NCBI RefSeq assembly: GCF_001425755.1
Contig: NZ_LMDH01000001.1
Coordinates: forward strand, 1,152,474 to 1,216,473
Origin: Aeromicrobium sp. Root344
GTDB taxonomy: Bacteria > Actinomycetota > Actinomycetes > Propionibacteriales > Nocardioidaceae
DNA length: 64,000 bases
Direction of reading: 5' to 3'
Shown here: positions 16,942 through 25,531 of the stretch, one piece after another
Layout of the letters: every line of letters starts with the position of its first letter
How positions within the stretch are numbered: position 1 is the first letter of the stretch
Program-made: the position numbers and the translations under genes
Notes under the pieces: model-generated
Databases searched by the model: none
Told to the model about the DNA's origin: nothing
Seen by the model: only the letters and a program-made list of their open reading frames with translations

Positions 16942-18776
16942 GTCTGCTCCACTCGGTCGATCACGATTCCGGCGAGCGTACCCGCGTCGCCGTCGCTGGG
17001 CCGCAACAGCAAGTCGGGACGCATCGGCGCCTCGTACGGGGCGTTGATGCCGGTGAAGTCCTTGATCTCGCCGGCGCGCGCCTTGGCGTACAGCCCCTTG
17101 GTGTCGCGGGCCTCGGCCACCTCGAGCGGCGTGTCCATGAAGATCTCGAGGAACGGCAGGTTGTCGTCCTCGTGGGCAGCACGGGCGGCGTCGCGGTCCG
17201 CGCGATAGGGGCTGACGAGCGACACGATCGCGACGACGCCGGCATCGGCCAGCAGCCGCGCCACCTCGGTCACGCGGCGGACGTTCTCCTTGCGGTCCTC
17301 GGGGCTGAATCCGAGATCGGCATTGAGGCCGTGCCGCAGGTTGTCGCCGTCGAGGATGTACGCCGGCCGGCCCGACGCGACGAGGCGCCGCTCGATCTCG
17401 ACGGCCACGCTCGACTTGCCGGAGCCGGAGAGCCCGGTCAGCCACAGCGTCATGCCCTTGGTCTTGCGGTGCTCGCGCGTCACGGCGCCGCTGTGCCACA
17501 CGATGTTGGGCTCGTTCTGGCTCGCACCCAGCAGCATTCCGGCAGCGACGGTGTTGTTGGTCGCCTCGTCGATCAGGATGAAGCTGCCGGTGTCGCGGTT
17601 GCGGCGATAGGGATCGAGGTGCAACGGCTTCTGCGTGCGCAGCCGCACCCGGCCGATCTCGTTGAGCGCCAGCGTCGGCGCGTCCTCGACGCGGTGCAGC
17701 GTGTTGATGTCGAGGCGGTACTCGAGCTCCTTGACCGAGACGCGGGTGTCGCGCGTCGTGTGCAGCATCGCGTACGTCGTGTCGGTGTCGAGCGTCAGGT
17801 CGCCGTCCATCCAGCAGATCATCGCGTCGACGTCCTGCGTGCTGGTCGGCCGGTTGTTGGGCCGGCACAGCATGTCGCCGCGGCTGATGTCGAGGTTGTC
17901 GGCGAGCTCGATCGTCACGGCCTGGCCGGTGAACGCCTCGTCGAGCTTCGTGCCACCCGGGCCCCAGACGTTCGTCACCATCGTCGAGAAACCCGACGGC
18001 AGGACCACGACCTCGTCGCCCGGCCGGAACACGCCACCGGCGACCGTACCGGCGTAACCGCGGAAGTCGTGGAAGTCCGCCTGCTGCGGCCGGATGACGT
18101 ACTGCACCGGCATACGGGCGTCGATGAGGTTGCGGTCGGACGCGACGTGCAGGTCCTCGAGGTAGCCCAGCAGGGCCGGCCCCTCGTACCAAGGCATGGC
18201 CGCACTCTGGGTGACGACGTTGTCGCCCGTGAGCGCCGAGACCGGGATGAACGTCAGGTCCGGGACCTCGAGCTTGGACGCGAACGCCTCGAACTCGGTG
18301 CGGATCTCGTTGAACCGCTCCTGGGAGTAGTCGACGAGGTCCATCTTGTTGACGCAGAGCACGAGGTGCGGGATGCCGAGCAACGACGCGAGGAAGGCAT
18401 GGCGCCGTGACTGTTCGAGGACGCCGTTGCGGGCATCGATCAGGATCAGCGCGACGTCTGCCGTCGAGGCACCCGTGACCATGTTGCGCGTGTACTGGAT
18501 GTGGCCCGGGGTGTCGGCGATGATGAACTTGCGCTTGGGCGTCGCGAAGTAGCGGTACGCCACGTCGATCGTGATGCCCTGCTCCCGCTCGGCGCGCAGG
18601 CCGTCCGTGAACAGCGCAAGGTCCGGGCCGTCGAAGCCGCGGGCCGCGCTCGCCGTCTCGATCGCGCCGAGCTGGTCCTCGAAGATCGCCTTGCCGTCGA
18701 ACAGCAGCCGGCCGATGAGGGTGGACTTGCCGTCGTCGACGCTGCCGGCCGTCGCGATGCGGAGAAGCTGCGACAT
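16938..18776 (-). CDS. cysNC: CysNC: ATP sulfurylase GTPase subunit fused to APS kinase
   Basis: 612 residues. The N-terminal CysN part is an EF-Tu-like GTPase: GSVDDGKST (11-19), DTPGHIQYTRNMVTGAS and NKMDLVDY. The C-terminal CysC part begins about residue 435 with MTLWLTGLSGSGKSS (kinase P-loop) and includes DGDNLRHGLNADLGFS and PYRADRD. With CysD it makes APS from ATP and sulfate at the cost of GTP; the kinase half then makes PAPS. The start codon shares one base with the cysD stop (TGATG). The fusion is the normal form in Mycobacterium and relatives. Confidence 0.95.
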   Translation of the reverse strand: MSQLLRIATAGSVDDGKSTLIGRLLFDGKAIFEDQLGAIETASAARGFDGPDLALFTDGLRAEREQGITIDVAYRYFATPKRKFIIADTPGHIQYTRNMVTGASTADVALILIDARNGVLEQSRRHAFLASLLGIPHLVLCVNKMDLVDYSQERFNEIRTEFEAFASKLEVPDLTFIPVSALTGDNVVTQSAAMPWYEGPALLGYLEDLHVASDRNLIDARMPVQYVIRPQQADFHDFRGYAGTVAGGVFRPGDEVVVLPSGFSTMVTNVWGPGGTKLDEAFTGQAVTIELADNLDISRGDMLCRPNNRPTSTQDVDAMICWMDGDLTLDTDTTYAMLHTTRDTRVSVKELEYRLDINTLHRVEDAPTLALNEIGRVRLRTQKPLHLDPYRRNRDTGSFILIDEATNNTVAAGMLLGASQNEPNIVWHSGAVTREHRKTKGMTLWLTGLSGSGKSSVAVEIERRLVASGRPAYILDGDNLRHGLNADLGFSPEDRKENVRRVTEVARLLADAGVVAIVSLVSPYRADRDAARAAHEDDNLPFLEIFMDTPLEVAEARDTKGLYAKARAGEIKDFTGINAPYEAPMRPDLLLRPSDGDAGTLAGIVIDRVEQT

Positions 18777-19687
18777 CAGAAGTAGCCCTCTTTCTTGCGG
18801 TCTTCCATGCCGGCCTCGGAGATCGCGTCGTCCGCCCGCGTCGCACCCCGCTCGGTGATGCGGGCGGCGGCGACCTCGGTCACCACGTCCGCCGGGGTCG
18901 CGGCATGTGACTCGACGCAGCCCGTGCAGGTCGCGTCGCCGATCGTGCGGAAGCGGACCATGGCGTCGAACGGCTCCTCCTCGCCCCGGGGCTGGATGAA
19001 CCGGTTGACCGCGAGCAGCATGCCGTCGCGTGCGACGACCGTCCGCTCGTGCGCGTAGTAGAGCTCGGGGAGCTCGATCTCCTCGCGAAGGATGTAGTTC
19101 CAGATGTCGAGCTCGGTCCAGTTGGACAGCGGGAAGACCCGCATGTTCTCGCCCTTGTGGTGCCGCCCGTTGTAGAGGCTCCACAGCTCGGGTCGCTGGT
19201 TCTTGGGGTCCCACTGGCCGAACTCGTCGCGGAAGCTGAAGACGCGCTCCTTGGCTCGGGCCTTCTCCTCGTCGCGGCGCGCACCGCCGAACACGGCGCC
19301 GAACTGGTTCTCCTTGATGCCGCGCAGCAGCGACACGGTCTGCAGCTTGTTGCGCGGACCCAGGGGCCCGCCGATCTCCTTGGCGCGCCCGGCGTCGATG
19401 TCGTCCTGGACGCTCGCGACGATGAGCCGCAGCCCGAAGCGCTCGACCGTACGGTCCCGGAACTCGATGACCTCGTCGAAGTTCTGTCCCGTGTCGACGT
19501 GCATCACCGGGAACGGGACGGGCGCCGGCCAGAACGCCTTGGCCGCCACGTGCAGCATGACGACGGAGTCCTTGCCGCCGGAGAACAGCAATCCGGGGCG
19601 CTCGATCGTCGCGGCGACCTCGCGGAAAATGTGGACGGCCTCGGCCTCGAGCTTGTCGAGGTCGGTCAGCACGTACGTCTGGGTCAT
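18776..19687 (-). CDS. cysD: CysD: sulfate adenylyltransferase subunit 2
   Basis: A 303-residue PP-loop ATP pyrophosphatase. SGGKDS lies at residues 36-41, with the CysD signatures FPVMHVDTGQNFDE, LRGIKENQFGAVFGGARRDE and the long NWTELDIWNYI segment. It binds ATP and, with CysN, forms APS in the cytoplasm. The ATG at 19685-19687 is preceded 21 bp upstream by the perfect KstR-type palindrome 19709-19722, which is unexpected for a sulfate-assimilation operon. It is followed by cysNC and cysQ with overlaps. Confidence 0.95.
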   Translation of the reverse strand: MTQTYVLTDLDKLEAEAVHIFREVAATIERPGLLFSGGKDSVVMLHVAAKAFWPAPVPFPVMHVDTGQNFDEVIEFRDRTVERFGLRLIVASVQDDIDAGRAKEIGGPLGPRNKLQTVSLLRGIKENQFGAVFGGARRDEEKARAKERVFSFRDEFGQWDPKNQRPELWSLYNGRHHKGENMRVFPLSNWTELDIWNYILREEIELPELYYAHERTVVARDGMLLAVNRFIQPRGEEEPFDAMVRFRTIGDATCTGCVESHAATPADVVTEVAAARITERGATRADDAISEAGMEDRKKEGYF

Positions 19688-19708
19688 GCCGAGCTCGCCG
19701 ACTGAGAA

Positions 19709-19722
19709 TAGAACATGTTCTA
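19709..19722. promoter_or_regulatory. KstR operator upstream of cysD-cysNC-cysQ
   Basis: TAGAACATGTTCTA is a perfect 14-bp palindrome that fits TnnAACnnGTTnnA. It lies 21 bp before the cysD start. The other side is the end of a TetR gene on the same strand, so only the cys operon can be its target. Confidence 0.85.
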
Positions 19723-19757
19723 GTTTTGCAGTCGGACGGCGCAAAGGCAACCTCCGG

Positions 19758-20333
19758 CTACCGGGCGGCGACGAGCCCCGCGACCTGCTCGGCGATCGCC
19801 TGACGGACGTCCTCGTGCGAGGCGCCTGTCGCGTCGGCCATGAACCGGCCGAAGATCAGCCAGCCCAGGACTGTCGACCCGGCGACCGAGGTGGCCACCG
19901 CCCGGTCGGGGTCGCCGCCCTCCCACAGCCCGGAGAACAGCTCGGTCGTCGAGGCCGTGCCGGGCAGCGCCGCCTCCGGACTGTCGAGCACGGCGTGCAC
20001 CAGCGTCCGCCAGTACGACGGTCGCTGGGCCAGCAGGTCGAGCAGCTCGGCCACCACGTCGGGCGCGGCAGTGCCGCTGGTCGGCAGCCCGGAGGCGAGG
20101 ACGGCCGAGGTCACCATCTCGGCGTCAGCGGCGAGCATCTGCTCGAGCACGTCGGCCTTGGTGCCGAAGTGGCGGTGCACCAAGGCGTGGTTGACGCCAG
20201 CGCGCGTCGCGATGTCGCGCACGGAGAAGCCGTCGGGGCCCCGCTCGGCGACGAGCTCGCTCGTCGCGGCAAGCACCGCGGAACGTACCTGCTCACGGCC
20301 TCGGGGCCTGGCGTCGATCGGGAAGCTCGTCAT
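19758..20333 (-). CDS. TetR-family regulator
   Basis: 191 residues. The N-terminal helix-turn-helix is GFSVRDIATRAGVNHALVHR, followed by HFGTKADVLEQM; the C-terminal ligand domain is not recognisable. The ATG at 20331-20333 faces a perfect palindrome (20354-20373) in the gap to the divergent secreted-protein gene, so it probably represses that gene and itself. Although downstream on the minus strand lies cysD with a KstR box, this regulator is a different family member from KstR. Confidence 0.9.
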   Translation of the reverse strand: MTSFPIDARPRGREQVRSAVLAATSELVAERGPDGFSVRDIATRAGVNHALVHRHFGTKADVLEQMLAADAEMVTSAVLASGLPTSGTAAPDVVAELLDLLAQRPSYWRTLVHAVLDSPEAALPGTASTTELFSGLWEGGDPDRAVATSVAGSTVLGWLIFGRFMADATGASHEDVRQAIAEQVAGLVAAR

Positions 20334-20353
20334 GCCGCGAAGTCTATACAACG

Positions 20354-20373
20354 CTGTAACCATACGGTTACAG
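20354..20373. promoter_or_regulatory. TetR operator palindrome
   Basis: CTGTAACC-ATAC-GGTTACAG is a perfect 8-4-8 inverted repeat. It lies between the divergent TetR gene (start 20333) and the secreted protein gene (start 20381), only 7 bp before the latter ATG. This is the classic arrangement for an autoregulated TetR and its target. Confidence 0.8.
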
Positions 20374-20380
20374 TCGGCGG

Positions 20381-21907
20381 ATGCTTCGCCTCCCGCTCCT
20401 CGTCGTCGGTGCCGTGCTGGTCGCCGGCAACGCGCTCGCCGGGCCGTCCGCGTCCGCCGAGCCGGAGATCACGCTGCCGCCCATCCCGGCCGTCTCCGGC
20501 CTGCCGATCCCGTCGCTGCCGACGGACCTGCTCGCACCGCGTTTCACCGGTGCGCCGACTCCCGAGCAGCCGATCGCCCACCCGGCGATCCCGCAGAACC
20601 CCTGGCTGGCGTCCGACGGCAGCAACTCGATGCACAACGACGCGTACGCCTCGGACGCCTATCGCGTCAGCGGACCACTGGGCGAACACCTCAAGGTGAG
20701 CTCGGCGTCGTACGGCGTCCGCGAGTGCGCCACGATCGCGTTCGACTCCCACGGCCGGATCGTCGGCCTGTGCGGCGGTCTCGAGGGCTTCGGGATGATG
20801 GTGATCGATCCCGTCACGCTGAAGCCGATCTCGGAGCTGCGCACCTCGGCGCGCAACCTGCTCGCGAGCGCCAACCCGTTCACCGACATCTGCGGAGGGA
20901 CGTACTTCTTCCTCGACGGCAACGACGTCGCCTATCCGACCACGGCCAAGAAGACCGTGCTCAAGATCGCCGTCAGGGCCGACGGCACGCTCGTCAAGCA
21001 GGCCGAGTGGTCGCTCGCCGCGTACGTCGGGGCTGACGACTGCCTGATCGCGACGATGCCGGACTGGTCCGGCCGCCTGTGGTTCTTCACCCAGCAGGGC
21101 ACGATCGGGACGCTCGACCGCCAGACCGGAACGGTTCACGTCGCGCAGCTGCCGGACGGCGAGGAGGTCACCAACTCGGTCGCGACCGACGAGACCGGCG
21201 GCATGTACGTCGTCTCGACCCACGCGCTCTACCGTCTCGACGCCGCGACGGACGGGACGCCGGCGGTGACGTGGCGCGAGGCGTACGACCGGGGCAGCCG
21301 TCTGAAGCCCGGCAACCTCTCGCAGGGCTCCGGCACGACTCCCACGCTGCTCGGTGATCGCTGGGTCGCGATCAACGACAACGCCGATCCGCAGACCAAC
21401 GTGCTCGTCTACGACCGCCGCAAGGGCGCGACCGACCGGCTGCACTGCACGCAGCCGGTGCTCGCCAACAACGCCGGCACGACCGACAACAGCCTCGTCG
21501 CGGCGGGCAACTCGTTCATCATCGAGAACAACTACGGCTATGGCGGGCCGGCCTCGACGATCCTCGGCAAGACCACGACGCCCGGCCTCGCCCGCGTCAT
21601 CGTCGACGCTGGTGGCTGCCACGTGGCGTGGACCAGCAACGAGATCGCGCCCAGCTCGGTCGCCAAGGCGTCACTCGGCAACGGGCTCCTCTACGCGTAC
21701 ACGAAGCCGAAGGCCGGGCTGCTCGGCAACGTCGTGGACGCCTGGTACTTCACGGCGATCGACATCCGCACCGGCAAGACCGTCTGGAGCCGGCTGACCG
21801 GCACCGGCGTCCAGTGGAACAACCACTACGCAGCGATCTACCTGGGGCCTGACGGGACGGCGTACATCGCGACCCTGGCCGGGCTGGTCAGGATCCAGGA
21901 CTCGTGA
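20381..21907 (+). CDS. Secreted protein with beta-propeller-like features, unknown function
   Basis: 508 residues with a signal peptide (MLRLPLLVVGAVLVAGNALA, processing probably near SASA) and a proline-rich linker (LPPIPAVSGLPIPSLP). The remainder has repeated strand-rich units such as GRIVGLCGGLEGFGMMVID, GRLWFFTQQGTIGTLD and GGMYVVSTHALYRLD, which look like quinoprotein/PQQ-type propeller blades, but no cofactor motif is seen. It is controlled by the adjacent TetR palindrome and overlaps the 3-alpha-HSD-like SDR by 4 bp, so the two are co-expressed. It could be a secreted sterol- or ligand-binding protein. That is inference. Confidence 0.8.
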   Translation: MLRLPLLVVGAVLVAGNALAGPSASAEPEITLPPIPAVSGLPIPSLPTDLLAPRFTGAPTPEQPIAHPAIPQNPWLASDGSNSMHNDAYASDAYRVSGPLGEHLKVSSASYGVRECATIAFDSHGRIVGLCGGLEGFGMMVIDPVTLKPISELRTSARNLLASANPFTDICGGTYFFLDGNDVAYPTTAKKTVLKIAVRADGTLVKQAEWSLAAYVGADDCLIATMPDWSGRLWFFTQQGTIGTLDRQTGTVHVAQLPDGEEVTNSVATDETGGMYVVSTHALYRLDAATDGTPAVTWREAYDRGSRLKPGNLSQGSGTTPTLLGDRWVAINDNADPQTNVLVYDRRKGATDRLHCTQPVLANNAGTTDNSLVAAGNSFIIENNYGYGGPASTILGKTTTPGLARVIVDAGGCHVAWTSNEIAPSSVAKASLGNGLLYAYTKPKAGLLGNVVDAWYFTAIDIRTGKTVWSRLTGTGVQWNNHYAAIYLGPDGTAYIATLAGLVRIQDS

Positions 21908-22689
21908 GGACGTACGTCGTCAGTGGGGCGGCCAGTGGAATCGGCGCCGCCACGACGGCCCTCCTGCGCGACCGGGGTGACCGCGTGATCACGGTCGACC
22001 TGCACGATGCGGATGTGGACGCGGACGTGTCGGCGCCTGCTGGTCGGGCCGACGCGGTCGCCGGCGTCCAGCGGCTGGCCGACGTGGTCCACGGTGTCGT
22101 GCCGTGCGCGGGGATCGCCGGCTCATCAGGGGTCGCGTCGTCGCTCGTCGTCTCGGTCAACTTCTTCGGCGCGGTGGGGCTGGTCGAAGGTCTCCGCCCC
22201 CAGCTCGCCGCTGCTGAGGGCGCCAGCGTCGTGTTGTTGGCCTCGAACTCGATCACGGGCATGCCCGGTTGGCGCGCATCGGTCGCCGACCACTGCTTGG
22301 CCGGCGACGAAGCAGCGGCACGCGCTGACGCCGACCAGGCCGAGTCGGTGATGGTCTATCCGGCGACCAAGGCGGCGCTGGCGTGGTGGGCCCGTCGCGA
22401 GGGCATCACCCCCGACTGGATCGGTGCAGGCATCCGGCTCAACGCCGTGGCGCCCGGCATGATCGCCAGCCCCATGACGGACCGGCTGCTGGCCGACCCG
22501 GAGATCGGCCCGCTCGTCGAGGCGTACCCGACCGCGATCGGACGCCTCGGACAGCCGTCGGAGGTGGCAGCCCTGATCGCGTTCCTGCTCTCGGACGCGA
22601 GCAGCCTGATGGTGGGGTCGGTCGTGTATGCCGACGGTGGCACCGACGCCATGCTGCACCCGCAGTCCCCCGAGGGCTGGGACGTCTGA
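21904..22689 (+). CDS. SDR resembling 3-alpha-hydroxysteroid dehydrogenase
   Basis: 261 residues, GTG start overlapping the previous stop. It has SGAASGIGAAT (7-17), then DLHDADVDADVS, PCAGIAG, VVSVNFFGAVGL, and a catalytic YPATK. From memory, Comamonas 3-alpha-HSD/carbonyl reductase (HsdA) shows the same unusual order: a short N-terminus, ADLS, LCAG, VVSVNYFGA, YxxSK and an IDGGIDA end. Here the end is ADGGTDAML. Such enzymes interconvert 3-alpha-hydroxy and 3-keto steroids, and the surrounding catabolic island supports this. Controlled with the secreted protein by the TetR palindrome. Confidence 0.82.
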   Translation: MRTYVVSGAASGIGAATTALLRDRGDRVITVDLHDADVDADVSAPAGRADAVAGVQRLADVVHGVVPCAGIAGSSGVASSLVVSVNFFGAVGLVEGLRPQLAAAEGASVVLLASNSITGMPGWRASVADHCLAGDEAAARADADQAESVMVYPATKAALAWWARREGITPDWIGAGIRLNAVAPGMIASPMTDRLLADPEIGPLVEAYPTAIGRLGQPSEVAALIAFLLSDASSLMVGSVVYADGGTDAMLHPQSPEGWDV

Positions 22690-22700
22690 GTCACTCCGCT

Positions 22701-22725
22701 CGCCCCGTCCACCGCCGTCGGGGCG
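22701..22725 (+). terminator. Hairpin after the 3-alpha-HSD-like gene
   Basis: CGCCCCG-(11 nt)-CGGGGCG forms a 7-bp GC stem just after the stop at 22689. There is no T-run, as is common in high-GC actinobacteria. It ends 12 bp before the next ATG. Confidence 0.4.
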
Positions 22726-22737
22726 TAGCCTCCGTAC

Positions 22738-23802
22738 ATGGCCGTCCCGGTGGCGTACGCGCGATCGTCGGCACGCGTCGCCAGGATCTGTGAGGCCGCC
22801 GCCGATGCGCGGACGTTGCGGCTCCAACTGGTCGAGGAGATCCGTCAGGTGGTCGGCTTCTACGCGTACGCCTGGCTGCTGACGGACCCCGGTACGTCGG
22901 TGGGGTCCGCGCCGTTGGCCGACGTCCCCTGCCTGCCCGAGCTGCCCCGCCTGATCCGCCTCAAGTACGTCACCGACGTCAACCGGTGGACCGCGATGAC
23001 CGGCTCACCGGCCGCCTCGCTGCACGACGCGACGGAGGGCGACCCGACCCGGAGCCTGCTGTGGCGGGAGCTGCTCTGCCGCTACGACATCCAGGACGTG
23101 GCGTCGCTGGTCCATCGGGACCGGTTCGGCTGCTGGGGATTCCTCGACCTGTGGCGGTCCCAACAGCTGCCGCCGTTCACGGAGGTCGAGATCGACTACC
23201 TCGCCGACATCGCCGCACCGGTGACGACGGCACTGCGGCGATGCCAGGCCAACACGTTCGCGGCCACGTCGGCAGGCGATGCCGGCCGTATCGGCCCGGT
23301 GGTGCTGCTGCTGTCGCCGGACCTCCAGGTGCTCCGGCAGACCCCAGAGGCACAGGAGTACCTGCGAGCGCTGGTACCCCCGACCGAAGGACAGGCGCCG
23401 ATCCCGGCGAGCGCCTACAACGTCGCGGCCCAGCTGCTGGCCGTCGAGCAGGGCATCGACGACAACCCGCCATCGGCCCGCGTGCATGTCTCGGGCGGTC
23501 GCTGGGTGAACCTGCGCGCCGCGCGCATCGGAGACGCGGCGAGCGCCGGTGACCGCGAGATCGCCGTCACCATCGAGGAGACCTCACCGGCCGAACGCGC
23601 TGATGTCTTCGCCAGCGCGTTCGGGTTCAGCACCCGGGAGCGCGAGCTGCTCGGTCACCTCATGACCGGCACGGACACCCGCCAGGTCGCCGGGTTGATG
23701 TTCCTCTCCGAGCACACCGTGCAGGACCATCTCAAGTCGATCTTCGCCAAGACCGCGACGCACAACCGGCCCGCACTGCTGGCGCGTGCTCTCGGCACCT
23801 GA
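22738..23802 (+). CDS. LuxR-family regulator with GAF-like N-terminal domain
   Basis: 354 residues. The C-terminal LuxR helix-turn-helix lies at about residues 290-350: FSTRERELLGHLMTGTDTRQ then LFLS-type recognition helix SEHTVQDHLKSIFAKT. The first 160 residues look like a GAF/PAS-type sensor (VVGFYAYAWLLTDP), without a receiver domain. It is likely a one-component regulator. It has its own 48-bp upstream gap with a hairpin. The target and signal are unknown; neighbours are a 3-alpha-HSD-like SDR and small proteins. Confidence 0.9.
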   Translation: MAVPVAYARSSARVARICEAAADARTLRLQLVEEIRQVVGFYAYAWLLTDPGTSVGSAPLADVPCLPELPRLIRLKYVTDVNRWTAMTGSPAASLHDATEGDPTRSLLWRELLCRYDIQDVASLVHRDRFGCWGFLDLWRSQQLPPFTEVEIDYLADIAAPVTTALRRCQANTFAATSAGDAGRIGPVVLLLSPDLQVLRQTPEAQEYLRALVPPTEGQAPIPASAYNVAAQLLAVEQGIDDNPPSARVHVSGGRWVNLRAARIGDAASAGDREIAVTIEETSPAERADVFASAFGFSTRERELLGHLMTGTDTRQVAGLMFLSEHTVQDHLKSIFAKTATHNRPALLARALGT

Positions 23803-23819
23803 CGCTGCTCACGGTCGAC

Positions 23820-24104
23820 TCATGCCCGCGCACTCTCCAGGATCTTGGTCTGAGGCGTTCCGACGAGTGCCGGGGAGTTGTCCGGGGAGGACCAGACCTT
23901 CTCCCGCAGGAACGCCAGGAACCTCTCGGCTTCCTCGACGGTGTCGAAGTCGAGGTCGATGACCACGTACTGGCGATCGTCGACCGGTTGCTGGACGCGC
24001 TGGCCGCGAACCCCGGCTTTCGTGCGGAACTCCGCGAACCTGTCGTATGCCGAGCTCCAGAGCTCGAAGTCGACGATCGCATGCTCGATGTGAAGGGTGG
24101 TCAT
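23820..24104 (-). CDS. Small protein, possibly dimeric alpha/beta-barrel (ABM-like)
   Basis: 94 residues, with no close family recognised. The pattern [19 protein letters not shown] followed by [25 protein letters not shown] is typical of short ferredoxin-like antibiotic-biosynthesis-monooxygenase or DUF1330-type folds. The start is ATG 24102-24104 with plausible spacing; an alternative longer frame is not supported. It is convergent with the LuxR gene (17-bp gap). Reaction unknown. Confidence 0.65.
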   Translation of the reverse strand: MTTLHIEHAIVDFELWSSAYDRFAEFRTKAGVRGQRVQQPVDDRQYVVIDLDFDTVEEAERFLAFLREKVWSSPDNSPALVGTPQTKILESARA

Positions 24105-24168
24105 GGCTGCTCCTGCGTCGTGAAGGTGGTTTCCATCGACGCTAGGCAGCGAAGCGGCGCACGCCCAT

Positions 24169-24182
24169 CCCAGAATCCTGGG
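24169..24182. promoter_or_regulatory. Palindrome in the divergent gap 24105-24235
   Basis: CCCAG-AATC-CTGGG is a perfect 5-4-5 inverted repeat between the divergent small-protein gene (start 24104) and the SHOCT gene (start 24236). It could be an operator for either promoter. No regulator is assigned. Confidence 0.35.
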
Positions 24183-24235
24183 GTCTTCGTCGCACTCGCG
24201 GCGGCGTACGGACGGTCGAGTGCGAGGATCGTCGT

Positions 24236-24694
24236 ATGAGCTTCTTCGACAAACGACGGACCGCTCCCGCGGCCACCTCGGACGGCGTGCCCGGCACGGC
24301 CGAAGTCGTCACTGTCTCGGTGAATCGCGGCGACACGGTCAATCAGATCTGCGAGATGAACCTCGTGATCAGTGCTCCCGGCGTGACGCCGCTCGCGGTC
24401 GAGTTCTCCGGCCCCGTGAAGCGGAAGGTCTGGCCTGCGCCGGGCGCGGTGCTGCCGATCCTGGTCGACCCCGCCGACCCCACCAACTACCGGATCTTGT
24501 GGGACCAGGTCACGCCGGCCAAGGACGCTGCACGGGCCAAGGCGGAGAGCGTCGCCGCCCTGCAACGGGAGGAGCCGGCCGACGCCCCGGCGGACGACGT
24601 CATCAGCCGACTGGAGCGCCTCGCCGCGCTGCGCCAGAGCGGCGCACTCACCGAAGAGGAGTTCGCCGCGCAGAAGGCGAAGGTCCTCGGCTAG
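24236..24694 (+). CDS. SHOCT-domain protein
   Basis: 152 residues. The C-terminus is a SHOCT motif, [20 protein letters not shown] then [10 protein letters not shown]. The first 110 residues form a predicted small beta domain ([29 protein letters not shown]) without a recognised name. SHOCT domains are short helical pairs found at the ends of many proteins and probably mediate oligomerisation. The ATG at 24236 is the only reasonable start. The stop shares CTAG with the opposite SRPBCC gene. Confidence 0.82.
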   Translation: MSFFDKRRTAPAATSDGVPGTAEVVTVSVNRGDTVNQICEMNLVISAPGVTPLAVEFSGPVKRKVWPAPGAVLPILVDPADPTNYRILWDQVTPAKDAARAKAESVAALQREEPADAPADDVISRLERLAALRQSGALTEEEFAAQKAKVLG

Positions 24695-25125
24695 CGACCT
24701 TCGACGTACGCCTTGAAGCTCTTGCTGCCGGTGTCGAGGGCGCTCTTGAGGACGCGCTTCAGCACGAAGCCGGGCATCGGCACCTTGACGCCGATCTCGA
24801 GGTCGAGCTTGACGTGGGTGCCGCTGCCGGTGGGCGTCAGCGTGTAGGTAGCGACCTGCTTGGACTGCACCGAGCTCTCGGCCAGCGTCCAGGTCACGGA
24901 GTGCGGCTCGTCCCACGTGTAGTCGGTGACCTCTTCGTCGGTGAACCCTGCAGCCGAGACCTTGGCGCGTACGCGTTTGGGTCGTCCATCGTCGTGTCGG
25001 CTCTCGACGGTGGCCGACTTGTGCGCGCTTGAGCGCTTCGGCAGGTCCTCGATCGCAGCGACGGCGTCGAAGACCTGCTCGGGCGTAGCATCGACGTCGA
25101 ACTCAGTGGTGCCGGAAACTGCCAT
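24691..25125 (-). CDS. SRPBCC-family protein
   Basis: A 144-residue START-like protein. MAVSGTTEFDVDATPEQVFD is the standard SRPBCC opening, with TWTLAESSVQSKQVATYTLT forming the middle strands. It likely binds a hydrophobic ligand; no catalytic residues can be named. It is distinct from the SRPBCC gene at 209-670. It stands alone on the minus strand between two plus-strand genes, and its stop overlaps the SHOCT gene stop by CTAG. Confidence 0.82.
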   Translation of the reverse strand: MAVSGTTEFDVDATPEQVFDAVAAIEDLPKRSSAHKSATVESRHDDGRPKRVRAKVSAAGFTDEEVTDYTWDEPHSVTWTLAESSVQSKQVATYTLTPTGSGTHVKLDLEIGVKVPMPGFVLKRVLKSALDTGSKSFKAYVEGR

Positions 25126-25192
25126 GCGCGGAACAGTAGTGGCTCAGGCCCGGCGCCACGGCAGGTTTTCGACGATCGAGGGGAACGCAGGC

Positions 25193-25531
25193 ATGAGGGC
25201 ACCGGTCACCGATGAGCAGGTCCAGGAGCTGGCGGCGACGGCCAGGCCGCTCGCACTGACGCTCCTGTGGTGGGGTCCGGAACGGCATCGGGACGGAGCT
25301 GCGGCGATCGAGCTGGAGCACCAGCGACGCATGGTGTCCCTGCATGCCGACGGCACGATCGCGGTGCTCTGCCCCGGGGGCGACGACGCGCTGGCCGGGG
25401 TGGCGGTGATGACGGTGCCACCGGAGCAAGCCGAGGAGATCATGTCCTCCGACCCGTGCGTCCAGGCCGGGATGATTCGTGTCGAGGTGCACCCCGGGGC
25501 AGGGTTCCCCGGAGACTCGATCCCTGCCTAG
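25193..25531 (+). CDS. YCII-domain-like small protein
   Basis: 112 residues. The C-terminal part DPCVQAGMIRVEVHPGAGF and the middle VMTVPPEQAEEIMSSD resemble the YCII family, where an Asp-His pair binds ligand in a ferredoxin-like fold. The ATG at 25193 has GAGGGGA about 8 bp upstream; a longer frame exists but would begin inside the opposite gene. The stop shares CTAG with fadA6. Function unknown. Confidence 0.72.
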   Translation: MRAPVTDEQVQELAATARPLALTLLWWGPERHRDGAAAIELEHQRRMVSLHADGTIAVLCPGGDDALAGVAVMTVPPEQAEEIMSSDPCVQAGMIRVEVHPGAGFPGDSIPA

